Below, piece by piece: positions 36,780 through 48,311 of a stretch of DNA of 64,000 bases; within the stretch, counting starts at the first letter, position 1, and the number at the start of each line of letters is the position of its first letter. The notes below the pieces were generated by a model. The model was given only the letters and a program-made list of their open reading frames with translations. It was not told the origin of the DNA and searched no databases. The position numbers and the translations under genes are program-made. This DNA is from Brucellaceae bacterium (GTDB taxonomy: Bacteria; Pseudomonadota; Alphaproteobacteria; Rhizobiales; Rhizobiaceae): positions 186,001 to 250,000 of the forward strand of contig JACKJV010000004.1 of the NCBI GenBank assembly GCA_020637775.1. Reading direction: 5' to 3'.

Positions 36780-38180
36780 ATGATCGCCGCCACCGCATTC
36801 TCCGGCAGACATGTGGCGCTCTTCGGTCTTGGCGGTTCTGGCCTTGCGACCGCGCATGCATTGCTGGCGGGCGGGGCCAGGGTCACCGCATGGGATGACA
36901 ACCCCGACAGCGTTGCCAAGGCCGCCGAAGACGGCGTGACGACAGGCGATCTTCGCTTGCCGGATTGGTCGCGATTCGATGCGCTTGTCCTGTCTCCCGG
37001 CGTGCCGCTTACCCATCCGCGCCCGCACTGGAGCGTCGATCTGGCAAAGGGGGCCGGCGTTCCCATCATCGGCGACGTGGAGCTTTTCGTCCGCGAACGC
37101 GCCAGGCGCGCGCCGAGCGCTCCCTTCATTGCCATCACCGGCACGAATGGCAAGTCCACCACCACTGCGCTTGTCGCACATCTGATTGCCGCCGCCGGGC
37201 GGGACGCGCAAATGGGTGGCAATATCGGCCAGGCAGTCATGACCCTCGCAGAGCCGGAACCGCAGCGTCACTATGTCATCGAATGTTCTTCCTACCAGAT
37301 CGATCTGGCGCCTTCGATCAATCCGTCCGCGGGTATCCTGCTGAACCTGACGCCTGATCATCTCGATCGTCACGGGTCGATGGAGCACTATGCGAGCATC
37401 AAGGAAAGGCTCGTTGCGGGCAGCGATACAGCCATCATCGGTGTCGACGACGACTGGTGCAGCGCGATAGCCAACCGGCTTGAGGCGGATGGGCGTTCCA
37501 TTGTTCCGATTTCCGTTACCAAGCATTTGGGCCATGGCCTTTTCGCAGACGGCAGCGAACTCGTTCTTGCACAAAACGGCACGAGAAGAACGATCGCGAC
37601 GCTGGAGGGCATCGGGTCCCTGCGTGGACGGCACAATGCGCAGAATGCGCTTGCCGCGGTTGCGGCCTGCCTGGTTTGCGGCCTTTCGGAGGAAGAGATC
37701 GTTGCCGGTCTGACAAGCTTTCCCGGCCTCGCCCACCGGATGGAGCAGGTGGGCCGAAGGGAAGGGGTCCTCTTCATCAACGACTCCAAGGCGACCAACG
37801 CGGAGGCGGCGGCACCTGCCCTATCGTCTTTCGAGCGGATTCACTGGATTGCCGGCGGCCTGCCGAAAAGCGGCGGCATCGAATCGCTCAGGCCGCTGTT
37901 TTCGCGGATCGCCAAGGCATACCTGATCGGCGAAGCCGCGGCCTCGTTCGCGGTCACCCTCGGCGATTCCGTGCCATACGAGATTTCCGGTGACCTCGAT
38001 ACGGCTGTCGCGCATGCAGCAATTGATGCGGCCCGCCAGGGCGGAGGCATTGTGCTGCTGTCGCCCGCATGCGCCAGTTTCGATCAGTTCCGCAATTTCG
38101 AAGTCCGCGGGGAGGCCTTTCGCGAGGCCGTCCTTGGCTTGGGCAACGTAGCCCGGATTGGAGGGGAAACCCATGGTTAG
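36780..38180 (+). CDS. murD: UDP-MurNAc-L-alanine:D-glutamate ligase
   Basis: The 466-residue ligase adds D-glutamate as the second residue of the stem peptide. The N-terminal nucleotide-binding fold ([10 protein letters not shown]) binds the substrate, and the ATP loop is GTNGKST at 121-127. [13 protein letters not shown] near residue 330 is a MurD signature. Its end overlaps ftsW by eight bases. Confidence 0.96.
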   Translation: MIAATAFSGRHVALFGLGGSGLATAHALLAGGARVTAWDDNPDSVAKAAEDGVTTGDLRLPDWSRFDALVLSPGVPLTHPRPHWSVDLAKGAGVPIIGDVELFVRERARRAPSAPFIAITGTNGKSTTTALVAHLIAAAGRDAQMGGNIGQAVMTLAEPEPQRHYVIECSSYQIDLAPSINPSAGILLNLTPDHLDRHGSMEHYASIKERLVAGSDTAIIGVDDDWCSAIANRLEADGRSIVPISVTKHLGHGLFADGSELVLAQNGTRRTIATLEGIGSLRGRHNAQNALAAVAACLVCGLSEEEIVAGLTSFPGLAHRMEQVGRREGVLFINDSKATNAEAAAPALSSFERIHWIAGGLPKSGGIESLRPLFSRIAKAYLIGEAAASFAVTLGDSVPYEISGDLDTAVAHAAIDAARQGGGIVLLSPACASFDQFRNFEVRGEAFREAVLGLGNVARIGGETHG

Positions 38181-39330
38181 CCGCGCTGAACGGGGACAGG
38201 TTTCGGACTGGTGGTGGACGGTTGACCGATGGCTGCTATCGGCCTTCATTGTCCTGATGGTATTGGGCATTGTCCTTTCATTCGCGGCGAGCCCGGCGGT
38301 GGCGGAACGGATCGGCCTCGACAGCTTTCACTTCGTGACGCGCCAGGTCGTGTTCATGATCCCTGCGCTTCTTGCCATGATCGGAATATCGTTCCTGAGC
38401 CCGCGCAATATCCGGCGCGTCGCGCTGATCATGCTGGTCGGCTCGCTCGTGCTGATGGTCGCGGCGCTGTTCGTGGGTATCGAAGTGAAGGGCTCCAGGC
38501 GGTGGATTTACCTGTTCGGCGTTTCGATCCAGCCTTCGGAATATCTTAAACCTGCATTTGTAATCATTTGCGCCTGGATGTTCGCCGAACACGCGAGAAA
38601 TCCCGAAATTCCGGGAAACCTGTTTGCCATCATCCTTCTGGGGCTGGTCGTTGCGCTGCTTGTGGCACAACCTGACCTCGGCCAGACACTACTGGTGACG
38701 GCCACCTGGGGCATCATGTTCTTCCTGGCCGGCCTGTCGTGGTTCTGGATTTTCGTTCTCGGCGGGATAGGCGCCGTGGGAGCTGTCGGCGCATACCTGA
38801 CCTTTCCGCATGTCGCAGGCCGCATTGACAGGTTCATCACGGGCGAAGGCGATACCTATCAGGTCGACCGGGCCCTGGAAGCAATTGTCCGGGGCAGTTG
38901 GCTCGGTCAGGGGCCGGGCGAGGGCACGATCAAGCGGGTCTTGCCCGACAGCCATACCGATTTCGTTTTTGCGGTTGCTGCAGAAGAATTCGGAATCGTT
39001 CTCTGCCTCGTCATCCTCGCCCTGTTCGCCTTCGTGGTCATGCGGGCCATGGCGATGGCGCTCAATGAACGGGACAGTTTCACGCGTCTCGCCGTTACCG
39101 GGCTCGTCACGCTTTTCGGGTTTCAGTCCATCATCAACATGGGTGTGAACCTTCAATTGCTGCCGGCCAAGGGCATGACCCTGCCCTTCATTTCCTACGG
39201 CGGCTCCTCGCTTGTCGCCATGGCGATCTCCATGGGAATGGTTCTTGCCCTGACGCGGGTCCGTCCTGAAAAGCGCACCCAGATCGGATGGCCGGTGCGC
39301 CCGGCGCACCAGACACGGCCGGCGGAGTGA
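38173..39330 (+). CDS. ftsW: Septal peptidoglycan glycosyltransferase FtsW
   Basis: The 385-residue SEDS protein has about ten transmembrane helices and conserved stretches [24 protein letters not shown] and the C-terminal [10 protein letters not shown]. It polymerises lipid II into glycan strands at the septum together with FtsI. The ATG at 38173 has GGAGGGG about six bases upstream; an in-frame TTG at 38158 is less likely. It overlaps murD by eight bases and abuts murG. Confidence 0.95.
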   Translation: MVSRAERGQVSDWWWTVDRWLLSAFIVLMVLGIVLSFAASPAVAERIGLDSFHFVTRQVVFMIPALLAMIGISFLSPRNIRRVALIMLVGSLVLMVAALFVGIEVKGSRRWIYLFGVSIQPSEYLKPAFVIICAWMFAEHARNPEIPGNLFAIILLGLVVALLVAQPDLGQTLLVTATWGIMFFLAGLSWFWIFVLGGIGAVGAVGAYLTFPHVAGRIDRFITGEGDTYQVDRALEAIVRGSWLGQGPGEGTIKRVLPDSHTDFVFAVAAEEFGIVLCLVILALFAFVVMRAMAMALNERDSFTRLAVTGLVTLFGFQSIINMGVNLQLLPAKGMTLPFISYGGSSLVAMAISMGMVLALTRVRPEKRTQIGWPVRPAHQTRPAE

Positions 39331-40431
39331 ATGATGGACCAAGGCGTTATGGTGCTGGCTGCCGGCGGGACCGGCGGACACCTTTTCCCGGCAGAGGCGC
39401 TTGCCCATGAGTTGAAACAGCGGGGCTGGTCTGTGCATCTGGCGACAGACGAGCGCGCCAACCGCTATGCCGGGGATTTTCCGGCGGACGAAATCCATGT
39501 CATTCCCTCCGCCACGCTGGGCTCGAAGAACCCGATCGCGCTGGCGAAGACCTTCTGGACCCTGTGGCGCGGCGTCCGGGTTGCACAGAAAATATTTGCC
39601 AGAATCAAGCCGCGCGCCGTGATCGGGTTTGGCGGCTATCCCACGCTGCCACCGCTCTATGCCGCCACGCGCCTTGGCCTGCCGACCATGATCCACGAGC
39701 AAAATGCGGTCATGGGCCGCGCCAACAAGGCGTTGGCCAGACGGGTAAATGCCATTGCCGGCGGTTTCCTCAACCCGCAGTCCGACAGTGGCGGTCCCGT
39801 GATCCACGTCACCGGCAATCCGGTTCGTCCGGATGTCCTGAAAGCCATGGAAGCGGCCTATGTGCCGCCTGTAGGCGGACCACTCAACGTGCTGGTCTTC
39901 GGCGGCAGCCAAGGCGCTAAGTTCTTCGCCGACACGGTTCCTGAAGCTGTCGCATTGCTGCCGGAGGACCTGCGCCGGAGGCTGGTCGTCACGCAGCAGG
40001 CACGACCGGAGGACGAGGTCCGTGTACGGGATGCCTACCAGCGTCTCGGTGTGCCGGCAGAGGTTTCGCCGTTTTTCGACGACATGGCGGGCCGGATCGG
40101 GCGAGCGCATCTGGTCATCTGCCGGTCCGGTGCATCCACGGTGTCTGAAATCGCGGTTGTCGGCCGGCCGGCACTGCTTGTCCCGTATCCGCACGCGCTT
40201 GACCATGACCAGGCAGCCAACGCGCAGGCGCTGGTCGACCAGGGCGGTGCGGTGGTTTGCAAGCAGAAAGACCTGTCACCTGCCAGCATGGCCGACAGCC
40301 TCGTGTCGCTGTTGTCCGACCCGGATAGCCTTTCTGCCATGGCCGATGCGGCAAAACGAACCGGCAAACCGCAGGCCGCACAGTTGCTTGCCGATCTTGC
40401 AGAGGCTATTGCCTCGGGAAACAGGACTTGA
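39331..40431 (+). CDS. murG: Lipid II-forming N-acetylglucosaminyltransferase
   Basis: The 366-residue GT28 enzyme adds GlcNAc to lipid I to make lipid II at the inner face of the membrane. The N-terminal [10 protein letters not shown] loop (12-21), IHEQNAVMG and the nucleotide-sugar motif [11 protein letters not shown] identify it. It starts directly after the ftsW stop; a second ATG follows at 39334. Confidence 0.96.
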   Translation: MMDQGVMVLAAGGTGGHLFPAEALAHELKQRGWSVHLATDERANRYAGDFPADEIHVIPSATLGSKNPIALAKTFWTLWRGVRVAQKIFARIKPRAVIGFGGYPTLPPLYAATRLGLPTMIHEQNAVMGRANKALARRVNAIAGGFLNPQSDSGGPVIHVTGNPVRPDVLKAMEAAYVPPVGGPLNVLVFGGSQGAKFFADTVPEAVALLPEDLRRRLVVTQQARPEDEVRVRDAYQRLGVPAEVSPFFDDMAGRIGRAHLVICRSGASTVSEIAVVGRPALLVPYPHALDHDQAANAQALVDQGGAVVCKQKDLSPASMADSLVSLLSDPDSLSAMADAAKRTGKPQAAQLLADLAEAIASGNRT

Positions 40432-40456
40432 TCCGGACTTGTAAGGGAGTGCGCGC

Positions 40457-41863
40457 ATGAAGATGCCGCAGAATATCGGCCCGGTGCACTTCATTGGCAT
40501 TGGCGGGATCGGCATGAGCGGCATAGCCGAGGTGCTGCACAATCTCGGCTACACTGTTCAGGGTTCCGACCAGGCCGACAATGCCAATGTACAACGCCTT
40601 CGTGAAAAGGGTATCGCCGTCCATATCGGTCACAGGGCGGAAAACCTGGGCGAAGCGGAAGTGGTGGTCGTGTCGACGGCAATCCGCAAGACCAACCCGG
40701 AATTGCAGGCCGCGCGGGCGCGCTTTCTTCCCATTGTGCGCCGTGCGGAAATGCTTGCCGAATTGATGCGGTTCCGGCAGGCCGTGGCCGTGGGCGGCAC
40801 GCATGGCAAGACGACAACCACCTCGATGATCGCCACGTTGCTCGATGCCGGAAACCTTGATCCGACGGTGATCAATGGCGGCATCATCAATGCCTATGGC
40901 ACCAATGCGCGCATGGGCGAGGGTGAGTGGATGGTGGTGGAGGCCGACGAAAGCGACGGCACATTCCTGAAACTGCCGGCCGACGTTGCCGTGGTCACCA
41001 ACATCGACCCGGAGCATCTCGACCATTACGGCTCGTTCGAGAAAGTGCGCGAGGCCTTCAAGCAGTTCGTGGAGAACGTCCCGTTCTATGGCTTCGGCGT
41101 GATGTGCATCGATCATCCGGAAGTTCAGGCGCTGGTCGGGCGGATCGAGGACCGCCGGATTCTGACCTACGGCCAGAACCCGCAAGCCGATATACGGTTT
41201 TCCAATCACAGGATGGATGGGGCCGTTTCCGTTTTCGACGTGGTGATCCGCGAGCGTCAATCCGGTAGCGAGACGCGTCTCGACGGATTGCGGCTGCCCA
41301 TGCCCGGCAGGCACAATGTCTCCAATGCCGTCGCAGCCATTGCGGTGGCCCACGAGCTCGGTATTTCACCGGAAGATATCAGGAACGGCTTGCTGTCATT
41401 CGGCGGCGTGAAGCGGCGCTTCACCCATACCGGGACCTGGGAAGGGGTGGAGGTCTTCGACGACTATGGCCATCATCCGGTCGAGATCCGGGCCGTGCTT
41501 GGGGCTGCGCGCGACGCCTGCCAGGGACGCGTGATCGCCATTGCACAGCCGCACCGATATACCCGGTTGCGCGATCTTTTCGACGATTTCGCAGCCTGTT
41601 TCAACGATGCCGATCTGGTCGGCATTGTTCCGGTCTACCCGGCGGGAGAAGATCCCATCGAAGGGGTGAGTTCCGAAACGCTTGTCGAGAAAATCCGGGC
41701 TGGCGGCCATCGCGATGCCCGGATTCTTGCCGGACCGGACGAGATTGCGCCGTTTGTCCGGGAGAATGCGAAGGCTGGCGACTATGTCGTCCTGCTCGGC
41801 GCGGGCAACATCTCCGCCTGGGCCTATGCCTTGCCGAAGGAACTCAACGGCGAGTCGGCCTGA
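40457..41863 (+). CDS. murC: UDP-MurNAc:L-alanine ligase
   Basis: The 468-residue ligase adds the first amino acid, L-alanine, to UDP-MurNAc. It shows the N-terminal [12 protein letters not shown] loop and the ATP loop GTHGKTT at 114-120. EADESDGTF and [10 protein letters not shown] are further family motifs. GGGAG lies eight bases before the ATG. Its stop shares one base with the murB start. Confidence 0.97.
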   Translation: MKMPQNIGPVHFIGIGGIGMSGIAEVLHNLGYTVQGSDQADNANVQRLREKGIAVHIGHRAENLGEAEVVVVSTAIRKTNPELQAARARFLPIVRRAEMLAELMRFRQAVAVGGTHGKTTTTSMIATLLDAGNLDPTVINGGIINAYGTNARMGEGEWMVVEADESDGTFLKLPADVAVVTNIDPEHLDHYGSFEKVREAFKQFVENVPFYGFGVMCIDHPEVQALVGRIEDRRILTYGQNPQADIRFSNHRMDGAVSVFDVVIRERQSGSETRLDGLRLPMPGRHNVSNAVAAIAVAHELGISPEDIRNGLLSFGGVKRRFTHTGTWEGVEVFDDYGHHPVEIRAVLGAARDACQGRVIAIAQPHRYTRLRDLFDDFAACFNDADLVGIVPVYPAGEDPIEGVSSETLVEKIRAGGHRDARILAGPDEIAPFVRENAKAGDYVVLLGAGNISAWAYALPKELNGESA

Positions 41864-42834
41864 TGGAGGTTCTGGATGGTGAAGCCCTGCTGGCCAAGCT
41901 GGGCAGCCGCCTTGAGGGGCTGCGCGGGTCATTGACACCCAATGCAGCGATGAATGCGATCACCTGGTTTCGCGCGGGCGGCATGGCGGAGGTGCTTTTC
42001 CAGCCCGCTGACGAGGAGGATCTTGCCGCTTTCATGCGTGCGATCCCGGAAGACATTCCGGTGACAGCCGTTGGCGTGGGTTCGAACCTGCTCGTTCGCG
42101 ACGGCGGCATTCCCGGTTTCGTGATCAGGCCGGCGGTGAAGGGCTTTGGCCAGATCGAGCGGGCCGGCGATCTAGAACTGCGCGCCGGGGTCCGGGTTCC
42201 GGACAAGATGCTTGCGGCGGCTGCGCGCGATGCGGAAATCGCCGGTTTCCATTTTTATCACGGCATTCCCGGTGCAATCGGCGGGGCCCTGCGCATGAAT
42301 GCCGGTGCCAACGGGGTGGAAACCAAGGATCGCGTGGTCGAGGTGCGTGCCATCGACCGCAAGGGCGATCTTCATGTCCTGACCAATGCCGACATGGGGT
42401 ATTCCTATCGTCATTCGCAGGCTTCCGTAGATCTGTTCTTCACGTCAGCCCTGTTCCGGGGCGAGCAGGGCGAAAAGGCCGAAATCCAGGCGGCCATGGA
42501 CGCCGTGCAGCACCACCGTGAAACCGTGCAACCTGTCAGGGAGAAGACAGGCGGGTCGACTTTCCGAAACCCGGAAGGGTCGTCGGCCTGGAAGGAAATC
42601 GACCGGGCGGGCGGGCGCGGACTGATGATCGGCGGGGCGCGGATGTCGCCACTTCACTGCAACTTCATGATCAATACGGGCACGGCAACCGGTCATGACC
42701 TTGAATTGCTCGGCGAGACGGTGCGTGCGAAGGTCCTGTCGGCCTCCGGCGTTGCTTTGCACTGGGAAATCAAAAGGCTGGGGTCTTTCGTTCCGGGGCA
42801 GGAGATCGCACCTTTTCTCGATGGAAAGCGGTGA
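41863..42834 (+). CDS. murB: UDP-N-acetylenolpyruvoylglucosamine reductase
   Basis: The 323-residue flavoenzyme reduces UDP-GlcNAc-enolpyruvate to UDP-MurNAc. The FAD-binding [13 protein letters not shown] stretch lies near residue 70, [16 protein letters not shown] near 135, and the catalytic serine is Ser232 in [10 protein letters not shown]. It is the shorter type lacking the Tyr-loop domain of E. coli MurB. It overlaps murC by one base; the acyltransferase follows six bases later. Confidence 0.96.
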   Translation: MEVLDGEALLAKLGSRLEGLRGSLTPNAAMNAITWFRAGGMAEVLFQPADEEDLAAFMRAIPEDIPVTAVGVGSNLLVRDGGIPGFVIRPAVKGFGQIERAGDLELRAGVRVPDKMLAAAARDAEIAGFHFYHGIPGAIGGALRMNAGANGVETKDRVVEVRAIDRKGDLHVLTNADMGYSYRHSQASVDLFFTSALFRGEQGEKAEIQAAMDAVQHHRETVQPVREKTGGSTFRNPEGSSAWKEIDRAGGRGLMIGGARMSPLHCNFMINTGTATGHDLELLGETVRAKVLSASGVALHWEIKRLGSFVPGQEIAPFLDGKR

Positions 42835-42840
42835 GGCGTG

Positions 42841-44796
42841 ATGCGTCAAGGCCGCCAACCTGACGCCGTGGCATTTACCGGCTACATGCCCTTTGTCGAC
42901 GGGCTTCGTGCCCTTGCAGTAATAGCAGTCGTCCTGAACCATGCTCATTTCCCGGGCTTCTCCGGCGGTTTTTCCGGTGTCGACATCTTTTTCGTCATTT
43001 CCGGTTTTCTGATCGTCGGCCAGATACGCAGCGAAACAGCGCTCGGCGACTTCTCAATCCTGCGCTTCTATGCACGCCGGACATTGCGCATCCTGCCCGT
43101 TTTCTTTCTGGTCCTGGCATTCACATACCTGACAGCGCCATTCGTCCTTTTCATACCGGATGCCTATGAAAGCTTTGCCAAGTCCGCGATTGCCGCGCCT
43201 TTGATGATTTCGAATATCCTGTTCTTCCTGGAGCAGGGCTATTTTGACACTTCTGCGCAATTGAAACCGCTCCTGCATACCTGGACCCTTTCCGTCGAGG
43301 AGCAGTTCTACCTCGTCGTGCCTGTCCTCCTGATTGTCCTCGCGGGGCTTAACAGAGGCGGCAGAAGCCGGGTGGAAGTCATCGCAGCACTTGCCATTTT
43401 CGCTTTGTCATTTGCTGCGTGCGTCGTCTGGACGGGCGGCGGCGATCGCAATCCGGCTTTCTACCTGACGCCCTTTCGAGCCTGGGAATTCGTGGCGGGC
43501 GGCCTGATCGTTCCGAAGGTGGTGGCCAGCCTTGCCGGGATGCCCCGCATGATGCTGGAAATCATCGGGCTGGCTGGCGCCGGGCTTCTGGTTCTTGCCA
43601 TTGCCGGCGTTTCGCAAAGCGATCCGTGGCCGGGTTGGCTGGCGCTGTTGCCCGTCGGGGGGACATGCCTTGTCATCGCCGCTTCGCTGGCCAGGCCTCA
43701 AATCCTGGTTGCCCGCTTGCTTTCCTTCCGGCTCCCGGTGGCCATCGGGTTGGTGTCATACGGCTGGTATCTTTGGCACTGGCCGCTTCTGTCTTTCGGG
43801 CGCATGTGGCGAAATGAAGCCAGTCTCGTTGCCGACCTGTTTCTTGGCGTCGGGCTCGGACTCATGCTTGCGATTGCAAGCTACTTCCTGGTCGAAAAAC
43901 CGGTCCGCGGCTGGCGCAAACGCGGGCATGTCAAAGCAGCAGCCGGGCGCATATTCGCTGCCGGCTTCGCATCCGTGTTCATCGTGGCGGCCTTTGGTGG
44001 TGCGGTCACATATGCTGGATATCTGGCCAACGAACGGCACATACACCAGGCCTATGGCACAGAGGGACGGGGTACGCTCGATACCGGTTGCAGGCTTCGG
44101 ACTGTTCGGCACGTTCCCGAGCATTGCGTGAACCGGGATTATGTTCTCATTCTCGGGGATTCCCACGCGGATGCGCTTTTTCCGGCGCTGGCGAAACTTG
44201 CCGGCGAACACGCTCTGAACACGGTTTCGCTTGCACGCGGCGGATGCCGGCTCGAGTGGTTCACGCCTGAAGCCCGACGGAAAAACGAGGACCACCGCTG
44301 TTTGAACCTTGTAGCGGCTCTGGACGAGTTGATGAGCGGTGCGAAACGGCCGCGTTCGGTGGTGATGACGTCGGCCTTTTTTCCCGGCACATTGCCCGAC
44401 AGAAACGCAATGACGTCGCTCGTTCGCCAATTCACCGATATCGGTATTCGCGTTCTTCTGATCGGACCCGTGCCCCGGTTCGGCAAGCCGGCGCTCATCT
44501 GCATCCACGAGGCGTCCCGGTTGGGGCGCAAGCCCGACGCCTGCAATGTCTCACGGGAAGAAACCGACAGTCTGTTTTCCGGAACGATGCCGTTCCTGAA
44601 CACGATCGCTGCCGCGAACGCGGGCGTTCAGGCGATCGATGCCTTGCCTGCATTCTGCGATTCGCGGACATGCCGGCCGGCATCGGATGGCGTTCTGCAT
44701 TTTCGCGACCGGGATCACCTTTATCCCTCCGGCGTCTACCGTCTTGTCGATTTCCGTCCCGATGCCTTCGCATGGCTTTTCCGCGACCAGACCTGA
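42841..44796 (+). CDS. OafA/YrhL-type acyltransferase with C-terminal SGNH domain
   Basis: The 651-residue protein has an acyltransferase_3 domain of about ten transmembrane helices (residues 15-360; conserved His34 in VLNHAHFP, GGFSGVDIFFVISGFLI, HTWTLSVEEQFY). It then has a linking helix (about 372-394) and a periplasmic SGNH esterase/transferase domain with Ser441 in LILGDSH and Asp623/His626 in FRDRDHLYP. Such proteins O-acetylate surface polysaccharides, lipopolysaccharide or peptidoglycan. It sits between murB and ddl, six bases after murB, so it is co-transcribed with the wall genes; peptidoglycan or lipid II O-acetylation is a plausible but unproven role. A GTG three bases earlier is an alternative start. 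Confidence 0.88.
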   Translation: MRQGRQPDAVAFTGYMPFVDGLRALAVIAVVLNHAHFPGFSGGFSGVDIFFVISGFLIVGQIRSETALGDFSILRFYARRTLRILPVFFLVLAFTYLTAPFVLFIPDAYESFAKSAIAAPLMISNILFFLEQGYFDTSAQLKPLLHTWTLSVEEQFYLVVPVLLIVLAGLNRGGRSRVEVIAALAIFALSFAACVVWTGGGDRNPAFYLTPFRAWEFVAGGLIVPKVVASLAGMPRMMLEIIGLAGAGLLVLAIAGVSQSDPWPGWLALLPVGGTCLVIAASLARPQILVARLLSFRLPVAIGLVSYGWYLWHWPLLSFGRMWRNEASLVADLFLGVGLGLMLAIASYFLVEKPVRGWRKRGHVKAAAGRIFAAGFASVFIVAAFGGAVTYAGYLANERHIHQAYGTEGRGTLDTGCRLRTVRHVPEHCVNRDYVLILGDSHADALFPALAKLAGEHALNTVSLARGGCRLEWFTPEARRKNEDHRCLNLVAALDELMSGAKRPRSVVMTSAFFPGTLPDRNAMTSLVRQFTDIGIRVLLIGPVPRFGKPALICIHEASRLGRKPDACNVSREETDSLFSGTMPFLNTIAAANAGVQAIDALPAFCDSRTCRPASDGVLHFRDRDHLYPSGVYRLVDFRPDAFAWLFRDQT

Positions 44797-44832
44797 AACC
44801 GGTATGAACGTTTCGTGACGTTTCCGGTCGGC

Positions 44833-44862
44833 TTGTCCAACAAGGTAAACGGACTGTTAACG
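44833..44862 (+). promoter_or_regulatory. Promoter-like region with CtrA-like box upstream of ddl-ftsQAZ
   Basis: TAAA-N7-TTAA at 44846-44860 matches seven of eight bases of the CtrA consensus. It overlaps a weak TTGTCC-17-GTTAAC pair (44833-44838 and 44856-44861). The 272-base gap before ddl otherwise holds a GGAATCA/TGATTCC hairpin at 44935-44954 and no gene. Confidence 0.35.
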
Positions 44863-45068
44863 CTCTGGGCCGCATTGTCCGGCAAGGCATGGGCACTCAT
44901 GCGATTCGGGTTTTTTTCCTGCGGACTTGCCACGGAATCAACTCTCTGATTCCTTGGTGACAGGGGTTTCACCATTGAGTCGCGTTTGCGCGCGTGTTGC
45001 GCGACCGGACATTCGGTCCGGCCGTCGGCTTGTTGCGCATTGATCGTGGCGCGAAAGAGGGGATTGTG

Positions 45069-45995
45069 ATGGCGGGCAAGCATGTGGCGGTGCTGATGGG
45101 CGGTTTCTCGTCCGAGCGTCCCGTCAGCCTGGCTTCGGGAACGGCCTGCGCCGATGCGCTGGAGGCCGAAGGCTATCGCGTGACCCGTATCGACGTGGAG
45201 CGCAACATAGCGCAGGTGCTTGCCGATTTGCGTCCGGACGTCGTCTTCAATGCCTTGCACGGACCCTTCGGCGAGGATGGAACCATCCAGGGGGTTCTGG
45301 AATACCTGCAGATCCCCTACACGCATTCGGGCGTGCTCGCTTCCGCCCTGGCCATGGACAAGGAAAAATCCAAGAAGCTGGCCAAGGTGGCTGGAATTCC
45401 CGTTGCCGAGTCGCGTGTGATGAACCGCTTCGACATCACGTCAGCTCACCCCATGAGGCCGCCTTATGTGGTGAAGCCGGTGGCCGAGGGTTCCAGTTTC
45501 GGTGTCGTCATCGTCAAGGAAGATCAAGCTCATCCCCCGCAGGTCATTACCTCCGGTGACTGGAAATATGGCGACCGGGTGATGGTCGAGCGCTTCATTC
45601 ACGGCCGCGAGCTGACATGCACCGTGATGGGCGATGTGGCACTCGGTGTGACCGAGATCGTTCCGGTCGGCCACCAGTTCTACGACTACGATTCCAAGTA
45701 TGTCTCGGGCGGGTCGAGGCATGAATGCCCGGCGCGGCTTTCACCAAATATTTACCAAAAAATACAGACACTGGCGCTGAAGGCTCATCAGATTCTGGGG
45801 TGCCGTGGCGTTACCCGATCTGACTTTCGCTACGACGACCGGCACTCCGAGAAGGGAGAGCTGATCTGGCTGGAGGTCAATACGCAGCCCGGGATGACGG
45901 AAACATCGCTGGCGCCGGAACTGGCGCGGCATGCGGGTCACAGTTTCGGTGAGTTCGTAAGTTGGATGGTGGAGGACGCATCGTGCATGCGCTGA
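45069..45995 (+). CDS. ddl: D-alanine--D-alanine ligase
   Basis: The 308-residue ATP-grasp enzyme makes D-Ala-D-Ala for MurF. Typical stretches are [41 protein letters not shown] and the C-terminal [19 protein letters not shown] lies six bases before ATG 45069; an in-frame ATG 75 bases upstream lacks support. Its 3' end overlaps the likely ftsQ start by 13 bases. Confidence 0.96.
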   Translation: MAGKHVAVLMGGFSSERPVSLASGTACADALEAEGYRVTRIDVERNIAQVLADLRPDVVFNALHGPFGEDGTIQGVLEYLQIPYTHSGVLASALAMDKEKSKKLAKVAGIPVAESRVMNRFDITSAHPMRPPYVVKPVAEGSSFGVVIVKEDQAHPPQVITSGDWKYGDRVMVERFIHGRELTCTVMGDVALGVTEIVPVGHQFYDYDSKYVSGGSRHECPARLSPNIYQKIQTLALKAHQILGCRGVTRSDFRYDDRHSEKGELIWLEVNTQPGMTETSLAPELARHAGHSFGEFVSWMVEDASCMR

Positions 45996-46909
45996 AGCGA
46001 GGAGCGGCGGGAATTGCGAGGCCGGGACACCCGGACGGGGCCGGCGCTTCCGGGCGGCTTGTGCTGCCGCGATTGCTGCGCCGTCCTGTCCGTCATGTCG
46101 CGCGTCTCGTTTCGGGCGACGTCGTTGTTCCTCGCCACGCTTTCGGCTACATGGCTGCCGGTTTCCTGACCGGCGCGGTCGTTTATGGTTCAGTCGTGGG
46201 CGGGCATGTCCCAGCCATCGTTTCGACGATTGCATCTGGAACCGGTTTCGCCATTTCCCAGATCGACATCACCGGCAATTCGGAGACATCCGAGATCGAT
46301 GTCATGGGCGCGATCGGTTTGACCGGATGGACCGCCTTGCCGGGGTTTTCGCCGGAAGAAGCCCGGCAGCGCATCGCGGAACTTCCATGGGTTCGCGAAG
46401 CGTCAGTGCAGAAGGTCTATCCGGGCACGCTCCAGGTGAAACTGTCCGAGCGCAAGCCCTTCGCCCTGTGGCAGCAGGGAGAGAGTGTTGCGGTCATCCA
46501 GCGCGATGGAGAGATCATCGCTCCCTATGGCGAGGGCAAGTTCTCGGACCTGCCGCTGGTGGTTGGTGAGGGGGCCGCCGATAAAGCCGGCATGTTCATC
46601 GCCGGCATGCAGCGTTTTCCCGCGATCGCGGAGCGTGTGCGCGGCTATGTCCGCATTGCCGATCGCCGCTGGAACCTGATCCTTTCCAATGGTGTGACCA
46701 TCAAGCTGCCGGAGCGCGGCGAGCTTGCCGCGGTCCAGCGCCTGGACGATTTGCAGGCGCGTCAGGGCTTGCTCGACAAGGATATCGTGGCTGTGGACTT
46801 GCGACTGGAAGAGCGTATCTCTGTCCGTCTCAGCGAGGCGGCGTCGCAGGAATACAGGGAGCGGATGGAAAGCCTCCTGAAAGAGGAAAAGCAGCGGGGG
46901 CGGACATGA
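45983..46909 (+). CDS. ftsQ: Cell division protein FtsQ
   Basis: The protein of about 308 residues has a basic cytoplasmic N-terminus, one transmembrane helix (about residues 55-75), a POTRA domain ([17 protein letters not shown] onward) and the FtsQ beta domain ending in a charged tail. It links FtsL/FtsB to the divisome. I chose GTG 45983 because GGAGG lies seven bases upstream; a TTG at 45962 opens the longest frame but has no ribosome site. The stop overlaps ftsA by four bases. Confidence 0.92.
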   Translation: MHALKRGAAGIARPGHPDGAGASGRLVLPRLLRRPVRHVARLVSGDVVVPRHAFGYMAAGFLTGAVVYGSVVGGHVPAIVSTIASGTGFAISQIDITGNSETSEIDVMGAIGLTGWTALPGFSPEEARQRIAELPWVREASVQKVYPGTLQVKLSERKPFALWQQGESVAVIQRDGEIIAPYGEGKFSDLPLVVGEGAADKAGMFIAGMQRFPAIAERVRGYVRIADRRWNLILSNGVTIKLPERGELAAVQRLDDLQARQGLLDKDIVAVDLRLEERISVRLSEAASQEYRERMESLLKEEKQRGRT

Positions 46910-48225
46910 GCCTTCTTTCGGGAGCTTCCGGTTCATCGGCGCGGCGGGCGGGAATCGTTACCGTTCTGGACGTCGGTTCCTCGAAGATCTGTTGCATCAT
47001 CGCGCGGCTCATGCCGCGGGAGGAGGGTGAACTTCTTCGTGGACGCACTCACGACATCCGCGTGATCGGCATCGGCCATCATCGCTCGGAAGGCGTGAAA
47101 TCGGGCGTGATCATTGATCTCGAAGGCGCGGAAAAAGCGATTCGTCATGCGGTGGATGCGGCCGAACGCATGGCCGGGATCATGGTGGACTCCCTGATCG
47201 TCAATGTTTCCGCCGGCCGCCTGAGAAGCGAGATTTTTGCCGCGACCGTCAACCTGGGTGGCGAAGAGGTGGATGCCGGTGACATTCGCAAGGTGCTGAA
47301 CGCCGGCGCACGTCAGGCCCAGGCGGTGGAGCGCCAGGTCATCCACTCCCTTCCCACGGGATATGCCCTGGACAGCGAGCGCGGCATTCATGATCCGCTC
47401 GGCATGATCGGCGATACGCTCGGCGTCGAGATGCATGTCATGACCGGAGATGCCGCGCCGTTGCGCAATCTGGAGCTGGCCGTCAATCGCTGTCATCTGT
47501 CGGTCGAGCGCATGGTTGCCACACCCTATGCCAGCGGTCTGGCGGCACTCGTCAACGACGAGACCGAAATGGGCGCTGCCTGCATCGATATCGGCGGTGG
47601 CACGATGACGATGTCCGTCTTTGCCAACGGACGTTTCGTGCATGGCGATTCCATTCCCATGGGCGGGCGGCATATCACCATGGATTTGGCGCGTGGCCTG
47701 TCGACTCGGGTCGACTCGGCGGAGCGGTTGAAGGCAATGCAGGGTTCCGCCCTGCCAAGTGCGGCGGATGATCGCGACGTCGTCATGATCCCGGCGATCA
47801 ACGATGGTGGCAGCGAGAATGAAGAAGGGCAGCAGGTGCCGCGCGCGATCATGACGCGCATCATCCGGGCGCGTACGGAAGAAATGCTGGAGCATGTCCG
47901 GGACCGGCTGAATGCATCAGGCTTCGGCGCTGTTGTCGGCCGCCGGGTGGTGCTGACGGGTGGCGGTTCCCAACTCAATGGCCTGCCGGAGGTTGCCCGC
48001 AGGATTCTGGGGCGGAACGTACGGGTCGGCAGACCGCTCGGCGTCGCCGGCCTTCCGGCGGCTGCCAAGGGGCCTGCGTTTTCGGCGGCTGTTGGCCTGA
48101 TGATCTATCCCCAGGTTGCAGGACTGGAGACCAGTGCAATGAAGCATTCCAGGTGGAGCCGGAAGTTGACCGGTACTGGCGGCCGGTTGAGCCGGATGGG
48201 GCAATGGCTGAGGGAAAACCTCTAG
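46906..48225 (+). CDS. ftsA: Cell division protein FtsA
   Basis: The 439-residue actin-like protein tethers FtsZ to the membrane. It shows [15 protein letters not shown] (phosphate 1), the 1C domain, [14 protein letters not shown] (phosphate 2) and a [13 protein letters not shown] adenosine motif. The C-terminus ([10 protein letters not shown]) is an amphipathic membrane-targeting helix. It overlaps ftsQ by four bases (ATGA) and precedes ftsZ by 86 bases. Confidence 0.96.
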   Translation: MSLLSGASGSSARRAGIVTVLDVGSSKICCIIARLMPREEGELLRGRTHDIRVIGIGHHRSEGVKSGVIIDLEGAEKAIRHAVDAAERMAGIMVDSLIVNVSAGRLRSEIFAATVNLGGEEVDAGDIRKVLNAGARQAQAVERQVIHSLPTGYALDSERGIHDPLGMIGDTLGVEMHVMTGDAAPLRNLELAVNRCHLSVERMVATPYASGLAALVNDETEMGAACIDIGGGTMTMSVFANGRFVHGDSIPMGGRHITMDLARGLSTRVDSAERLKAMQGSALPSAADDRDVVMIPAINDGGSENEEGQQVPRAIMTRIIRARTEEMLEHVRDRLNASGFGAVVGRRVVLTGGGSQLNGLPEVARRILGRNVRVGRPLGVAGLPAAAKGPAFSAAVGLMIYPQVAGLETSAMKHSRWSRKLTGTGGRLSRMGQWLRENL

Positions 48226-48311
48226 GCGAAATACGGGGGCGGCGAGCCCTCAGAGAAACAGGCCGCATCGGCACGCGGCGGCGAGACGGAAAGGCGGACA
48301 AGGACAGGACC

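Noticed and set aside
38689..40206. 505-codon antisense frame across ftsW and murG
   Set aside because: Antisense shadow of two essential, clearly conserved genes; composition is His/Arg/Gln-rich with no domain.
48153..48311. N-terminal extension of FtsZ by 53 residues
   Set aside because: It overlaps the end of ftsA, lacks a ribosome site and does not look like FtsZ; ATG 48312 gives the normal N-terminus.
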